This document shows positions 6,506 through 9,120 of a stretch of DNA of 9,120 bases, one piece after another. Each line of letters starts with the position of its first letter. The stretch's first letter is position 1. Source of the stretch: JAHLMP01 sp964608845 (GTDB lineage: Archaea > Aenigmatarchaeota > Aenigmatarchaeia > GW2011-AR5 > JAHLMP01). The position numbers and the translations under genes were made by a program. Location of the stretch: the NCBI GenBank assembly GCA_964608845.1, contig CAZSPP010000006.1, positions 1 through 9,120 on the forward strand, read 5' to 3'. The notes below the pieces were generated by a model. That model was given only the letters and a program-made list of their open reading frames with translations. It searched no databases and was not told the DNA's origin.

Positions 6506-6571
6506 ATTTTTGAGACAATTACTTTTTAAAAGACGATTTTATTTTCAATAATTTTTACAAAATTAGCTACA
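6506..6571. terminator. T-rich convergent spacer, likely two-way terminator
   Basis: The 66 bases between the converging 6068 and 6572 genes contain plus-strand T runs (ACTTTTTAA, GATTTTATTTTC, AATTTTTAC) and few minus-strand ones. They fit an intrinsic archaeal stop for the four-gene plus-strand transcript. No hairpin is needed or evident. Confidence 0.35.
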
Positions 6572-7216
6572 CTATACAACAATTAACGAATCTTTTATGA
6601 TTTTTGTTTTTTCTTCTAAAGAAAATCCAATATTTTTTAGGAATAACTGAACCCTTGTTTTACCTTTTATTTCTAAAATAAAGACTTTTCCAGATCTTGA
6701 AATGTTTGAAGATATACCTTGAGATAAGAGAAGATTTTTTACATTTTGTAGATTTTCTAAGGACTTGCTTGCTACCCTTATTAAAACCCTTTTCCTTATC
6801 CTTTTTTCATCTTTCTCTTTTTTTATTTTGACATATCCCTTTATATCAAAATAACCTCTTAGAAAACCTTTTATAAAATCTTCATTTCTATTTTTGAGAT
6901 ATTCATTTTCAAGCCTTTTCTTTATTTCTTCTAATATTAATTTATTGTCGAATTTTATTGTTATTATTATGAAAAGTTCGTTTTCAACTCTCTTTATCTT
7001 TTTGATTTCAAGATTTTGTAGATGAGTGTTAATAATCTCAGAAAGCTCCTTATCTTTTATTCTAATCTTCATAGACCTTTTACCAACACTTCCTCTTTCA
7101 AGAAAAATCCCGCATATATACCCAAAACTGTAAATACTATTTAAATTAAGGTCATTATTTAAATTAAGATCATAATAGTTTTTCACAAAGTTCATTTCAT
7201 TTTCATTTTCTTTCAT
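6572..7216 (-). CDS. Two-repeat LAGLIDADG-fold protein, catalytic acids replaced
   Basis: A 214-residue protein with two LAGLIDADG-like helices. The first is YICGIFLERGSV (33-44); the second is FLRGYFDIKGYV (118-129). Each is followed by strands typical of the fold, the second by the ASKSLENLQNVKNLLLSQG block (149-167) and RSGKVFILEIKG (174-185), as in homing endonucleases. In active enzymes the eighth motif position is Asp or Glu and binds the catalytic metal; here it is Arg41 and Lys126. Acids remain nearby (Glu40, Asp124), so loss of activity is likely but not certain. No intron or intein surrounds the gene; it is free-standing. The N-terminus has a duplicated DLNLN(N) stretch. Candidates are a worn-out homing enzyme or a domesticated DNA/RNA-binding protein (compare WhiA in bacteria or intron maturases). 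The ATG at 7214-7216 follows AGGG by six bases; an ATG at 7193-7195 is the alternative. Confidence 0.78.
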   Translation of the reverse strand: MKENENEMNFVKNYYDLNLNNDLNLNSIYSFGYICGIFLERGSVGKRSMKIRIKDKELSEIINTHLQNLEIKKIKRVENELFIIITIKFDNKLILEEIKKRLENEYLKNRNEDFIKGFLRGYFDIKGYVKIKKEKDEKRIRKRVLIRVASKSLENLQNVKNLLLSQGISSNISRSGKVFILEIKGKTRVQLFLKNIGFSLEEKTKIIKDSLIVV

Positions 7217-7261
7217 ATAAAACCCTATTATAGTAATAACACCCGTTTTAAAATTAAAATT

Positions 7262-7272
7262 TTTATTTTATA
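7262..7272 (-). promoter_or_regulatory. TATA box for the LAGLIDADG gene
   Basis: On the minus strand TATAAAATAAA lies 46-56 bases before the ATG at 7216. Transcription would start near 7241 and give a 25-base leader with AGGG six bases before the start codon. It adjoins the GC island GTGGCCCCAC at 7273-7282. Confidence 0.5.
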
Positions 7273-7350
7273 GTGGCCCCACCTTTATTTCATGTGAAAT
7301 TCATATTCTTATTTATGAATTTTGATAAATTAAAATACCTCTTTTAGGTA
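7273..7350. repeat. Cluster of short inverted repeats in the 7217-7415 intergenic region
   Basis: Four palindromes stand in this otherwise plain AT stretch: GTGG-CC-CCAC (7273-7282), TTTCA-TG-TGAAA (7288-7299), a perfect 9-bp pair AAATTCATA / TATGAATTT (7297-7305 and 7314-7322, 8-base loop), and TACCT-CTTTT-AGGTA (7336-7350). No gene of useful length is found in 7217-7415. They could be operator sites upstream of the LAGLIDADG gene or part of a small RNA; chance is also possible at this base composition. Confidence 0.45.
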
Positions 7351-7402
7351 GTTAAATTAAAAAAATAGAGCCAAAAACAAAAAGTTGAGCCAACTAAAAC
7401 TT

Positions 7403-7415
7403 AAAAAACAAAAAA
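7403..7415 (-). terminator. Oligo-T end of tRNA-Cys
   Basis: On the minus strand the discriminator T of tRNA-Cys is followed by TTTTTGTTTTTT, a strong intrinsic archaeal stop. CCA is not encoded. Confidence 0.6.
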
Positions 7416-7429
7416 AGCGGGGGCTGGGA

Positions 7430-7445
7430 ATTTCGTTTTTAAAAA
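7430..7445 (-). other. tRNA-Cys intron 2, T loop, position 59/60 (16 nt)
   Basis: The intron is TTTTTAAAAACGAAAT. Its splice motif has the T stem as outer helix, T-loop TTCG paired perfectly with intron CGAA as the 4-bp central helix, and 3-nt bulges ACT and ATT. Cutting after the second base of each (AC|T, AT|T) leaves a 7-base T loop. The inner part is a short A/T loop, so the motif is bulge-helix-loop. Position and design match the T-loop intron of tRNA-Arg. Confidence 0.8.
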
Positions 7446-7466
7446 GTCGAACCCAGCTGAACCGCT

Positions 7467-7477
7467 TTCTTCAAACA
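7467..7477 (-). other. tRNA-Cys intron 1, anticodon loop, position 37/38 (11 nt)
   Basis: The intron is TGTTTGAAGAA, at the canonical archaeal site one base after the anticodon. The outer helix is the anticodon stem. The central helix is CTGC (32-35) with GAAG and has one G-A mismatch. Bulges AGT and AAA, cut after their second base, restore loop CTGCAGA. The inner helix is absent, so this is a relaxed motif. Confidence 0.75.
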
Positions 7478-7513
7478 CTGCAGGCGGTCGCATTGCCGCT
7501 CTGCCACCCCCGC

Positions 7514-7850
7514 ATATTTAAATCCTCATTTTTATATTTTACCGTGCATATTTTTAAAACTTTGATTTAAGTTTATGGATTTCTTACTTTTTGAATACTT
7601 AAATATCTTAAATATCAAAAATGAAAAATGCAAAACCAAAAACTAAAAAATAAGCAAGTTTGAAGCTATTTTTCTAAATTTTAAGAGTGAAGATTAGGCT
7701 TTAAATTAAAAAACCAAAAATTTATTAAAAATAATTAAAAAGGAAAAATATTGATTTTTAAACTTTTAAAACGATTATTTAACTTTTTTATTAGATTTTG
7801 AAAATTAAAATAACGATTTAAATTTTATAGTGAAATTGTTTCAAGTAAAT
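7514..7850. other. Non-coding AT-rich stretch between tRNA-Cys and the S-layer promoter
   Basis: I find no supportable gene here; all frames are broken by frequent stops. It holds the tRNA-Cys promoter at its left end, two tandem copies of CTTAAATAT (7598-7606 and 7607-7615), and the palindrome TGAAA-TTG-TTTCA (7831-7843) eight bases before the S-layer TATA box. The remainder is A/T-dominated with no clear C/D-box signals or tRNA-like fold. Confidence 0.5.
7531..7540 (-). promoter_or_regulatory. TATA box for tRNA-Cys
   Basis: AAAATATAAA on the minus strand is centred about 23 bases before the 5' end of tRNA-Cys at 7513, standard spacing for an archaeal tRNA promoter. Confidence 0.55.
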
Positions 7851-7862
7851 TATATATAAAAG
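7851..7862 (+). promoter_or_regulatory. Strong TATA box for the S-layer gene
   Basis: TATATATAAAAG is the best TATA match in the window. A start about 25 bases downstream (near 7880) leaves a leader of about 80 bases before the ATG at 7961. A strong promoter is expected for a surface protein made in bulk. The palindrome at 7831-7843 lies where a regulator could touch the BRE/TATA complex. Confidence 0.6.
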
Positions 7863-7898
7863 CTTTGACATAAGTAATATTGTTAAATAATTAGTAAT

Positions 7899-7927
7899 AG
7901 GCCTCTATATCGTTGATATAGAGGCTT
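7899..7927 (+). promoter_or_regulatory. Perfect hairpin in the S-layer mRNA leader
   Basis: GCCTCTATATC (7901-7911) and GATATAGAGGC (7915-7925) pair over 11 bp around the loop GTT; one G-U and one A-U pair extend the stem to 13. It lies within the predicted leader, starting about 20 bases after the predicted transcription start and ending 19 bases before the ribosome site. TTTATTT follows it. Likely roles are mRNA stability or control of S-layer synthesis; it is unlikely to be a terminator since it sits between promoter and gene. Confidence 0.65.
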
Positions 7928-7946
7928 TATTTCACGAGGGATAAAA

Positions 7947-7952
7947 AGGTGA
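7947..7952 (+). promoter_or_regulatory. Ribosome binding site of the S-layer gene
   Basis: AGGTGA, a six-base match to the archaeal anti-Shine-Dalgarno, lies eight bases before the ATG at 7961. It fixes the start and is one of the strongest ribosome sites in the window. Confidence 0.65.
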
Positions 7953-7960
7953 AAAAATAA

Positions 7961-9120
7961 ATGCAAAGGTTAGGTAAAATCCTAACCGCAGGTGCCTTAT
8001 CTGCAGTAATGCTAGGAGCAACACTAGGCTTTACTGCAACACTTGCTGATTATCCATCCCCATTCATAGAGGATGGAAGAGTAAATACTTTAGTAGTAGT
8101 AGGAGAAAGGGCAGCTACAGCAGATGTGGTGGGTGCTATAAACCTTGCTGCCAGACTTGGTAGTGAGGTTGGAATTGAAGGCACTTGCCCAGCTTGCCCT
8201 GCAATTGAAGGCGTTACAACATTAAGAGGAGGAGTGCAAATAACAAGCGATGCAATGAAGCCTTTCATAAACACAGATTTTGATGATGTAAAAGCAACAA
8301 TAACATCAACAGATTTGCCTGATTTGCTAGGAGTAAAGACATTTACAGACAAAGACGGAAACTCAATCACATACTATGAGCAAATTCTTCTAGGTGATCA
8401 AAAGGTAGTGTATGGAAAAGGAACAGACTTTACAAATCCAGACCTCTATGTAAGCTTTACCAGCAGCAATCCATACACACTAAAGATATTATTTATTGGA
8501 GGTTTGGATTTAAGCAAGGTTGACACAACAACTAAAATAACACTATTCGGAAAAGAATACACATTCGGTTCAGGAACAAATGCTACAGCTGAAACAATAG
8601 AACTTTACTCTGCAACAGGTGCTACCACTTTAACCTTAGATGAAGTTGGTGAAAGCCAAACTGTTACCGTTGGTGACAAAACCCTAACATTTGAGCTAAA
8701 GGGTTGGTCATCTGACGGTACAAAGGCTTACTTGTATGTAAATGGTGTACCAACTTCTCCATATGGTTGGGAAGAAGGTAGCACTTACACAGTTAGCGGA
8801 GTAAAGGTTTATGTAAGTGATGTTTCAGTAGTTAGAACCGGAGCACAAGAAGAATATGGTACAGTAACTCTATTCGTAGGAACAGATAAAATAGTAATGA
8901 AAAATAACTACTTTGAAAGGAATGATGAACAATTGCCAAATGTTGATGTAACGATAAATTCAGCAGTAGCCGGAAAGGTCAATTCTATAGAAATTAGTGT
9001 AGCCCCTGACATAGAAACTTACATGAAGGATGGAGAGACATTTACAGATCCTGTGTTTGGCACATTTAAGTTTAGTTTAAATGGCCTAACACCAGGATTG
9101 AAAAGCACAACAAGAGATTT
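7961..9120 (+). CDS. S-layer protein, N-terminal 386 codons (3' end outside window)
   Basis: The frame is open from the ATG at 7961 to the window end. Residues 1-29 are a signal peptide: basic MQRLGK, a hydrophobic core, and likely cleavage after TLA (27-29). Then DYPSPFIEDGRVNTLVVVGE (30-49) and ATADVVGAINLAARLG (52-67), the hallmark start of methanogen/DPANN S-layer proteins (S_layer_N type). A CPAC pair (Cys76, Cys79) follows. The rest is beta-rich with many Thr, Val and Gly. Near the end, LPNVDVTINSAVAGKVNSI and DPVFGTFKFSLNGL match the later S-layer repeats. The protein should form the crystalline cell coat outside the membrane. Codon choice is visibly more G+C-rich than in neighbouring genes (GGT, GTT, ACC, TTC, AAC more frequent), as expected for high expression. 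The promoter, long leader and AGGTGA site agree. The C-terminal anchor is not seen. Confidence 0.88.
   Translation, partial: MQRLGKILTAGALSAVMLGATLGFTATLADYPSPFIEDGRVNTLVVVGERAATADVVGAINLAARLGSEVGIEGTCPACPAIEGVTTLRGGVQITSDAMKPFINTDFDDVKATITSTDLPDLLGVKTFTDKDGNSITYYEQILLGDQKVVYGKGTDFTNPDLYVSFTSSNPYTLKILFIGGLDLSKVDTTTKITLFGKEYTFGSGTNATAETIELYSATGATTLTLDEVGESQTVTVGDKTLTFELKGWSSDGTKAYLYVNGVPTSPYGWEEGSTYTVSGVKVYVSDVSVVRTGAQEEYGTVTLFVGTDKIVMKNNYFERNDEQLPNVDVTINSAVAGKVNSIEISVAPDIETYMKDGETFTDPVFGTFKFSLNGLTPGLKSTTRD

Larger units (their letters stand above)
7416..7513 (-). tRNA. tRNA-Cys(GCA) with two introns
   Basis: The ends form a perfect 7-bp acceptor (GCGGGGG with CCCCCGC) with discriminator T at 7416, the strong cysteine identity base. 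The D arm, GCAG...ATGC with loop AGCGGCA, is the short form typical of archaeal tRNA-Cys. The anticodon stem is ACCGC/GCGGT. Its loop has 18 bases; removing 11 (7467-7477) after position 37 leaves CTGCAGA with anticodon GCA (7479-7481). The T stem is CTGGG/CCCAG; its loop has 23 bases, and removing 16 (7430-7445) at 59/60 leaves TTCGACT. The spliced molecule is about 71 nt with a 4-nt variable region (TCAG). Identity is supported independently by anticodon and discriminator. Confidence 0.9.

Noticed and set aside
6572..7216. LAGLIDADG gene as part of an intein or group I intron
   Set aside because: No split host gene flanks it: both sides are intergenic, and no intein splice motifs are present in the protein.
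7385..7570. Plus-strand open frame of 61 codons
   Set aside because: It runs antisense straight through tRNA-Cys and its promoter; the GC-rich core codons are tRNA stems.
7598..7615. Tandem CTTAAATAT as the start of a repeat array or CRISPR
   Set aside because: There are only two adjacent 9-base copies with no spacers, and no further copies in the window.
7899..7927. S-layer leader hairpin as a Rho-independent terminator
   Set aside because: It stands between a strong promoter and its gene, no upstream plus-strand gene needs ending there, and the following T tract is broken (TTTATTT).
8050..8370. Minus-strand open frame of 106 codons
   Set aside because: It is antisense to the S-layer N-terminal domain, which is a convincing gene in the other direction.

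Overview
The window looks like the chromosome of a small-genome archaeon, most likely of the DPANN group (a Woesearchaeota/Pacearchaeota/Nanoarchaeota-like lineage). The evidence is very A+T-rich DNA, TATA-box promoters placed close to starts, GGTG-type ribosome sites, oligo-T ends in place of hairpin terminators, a methanogen/DPANN-style S-layer protein, and tRNA genes broken by small archaeal-type introns. The lineage is inferred; no rRNA or marker gene is present to fix it.

Layout. (1) 1-123, minus: the first 41 codons of an endonuclease III-like DNA glycosylase, divergent from (2) 164-2647, plus: a complete P2A (Ca2+-type) cation ATPase. (3) 2723-3904, plus: a major facilitator transporter. 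(4) 3948-4493, minus: a small class I SAM-dependent methyltransferase, convergent with the transporter. (5) 4551-4670, minus: a tRNA-Arg(TCG) gene that only folds when two introns are removed. (6) 4727-6505, plus: a tightly packed run of four genes of unknown function: a four-helix membrane protein, two diverged tandem paralogues, and a charged protein with a C-terminal coiled coil. (7) 6572-7216, minus: a two-repeat LAGLIDADG-fold protein whose two catalytic acid positions are occupied by Arg and Lys. (8) 7416-7513, minus: a tRNA-Cys(GCA), again with two introns. (9) 7514-7960: a 447-base non-coding stretch with the tRNA-Cys promoter, a strong S-layer promoter and a long mRNA leader carrying a perfect hairpin. 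(10) 7961-9120, plus: the N-terminal 386 codons of an S-layer protein that runs off the window.

The strongest signal is in the RNA genes. Both tRNA genes carry two introns. In each, one intron sits in the T loop at position 59/60, where the nearly invariant TTCG of the T loop itself forms the central helix of a bulge-helix-bulge splice motif with a CGAA/CGAG inside the intron. The other intron is in the anticodon arm (30/31 in Arg, 37/38 in Cys). This implies a relaxed-specificity tRNA splicing endonuclease and possibly a lineage-wide invasion of T loops. The LAGLIDADG protein, a family otherwise known from intron and intein homing, lies between the two tRNAs, has no host intron or intein, and looks catalytically altered. 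Any link to the tRNA introns is speculation. The protein-coding genes otherwise read as a set of envelope, transport and housekeeping functions with no phage or plasmid genes.
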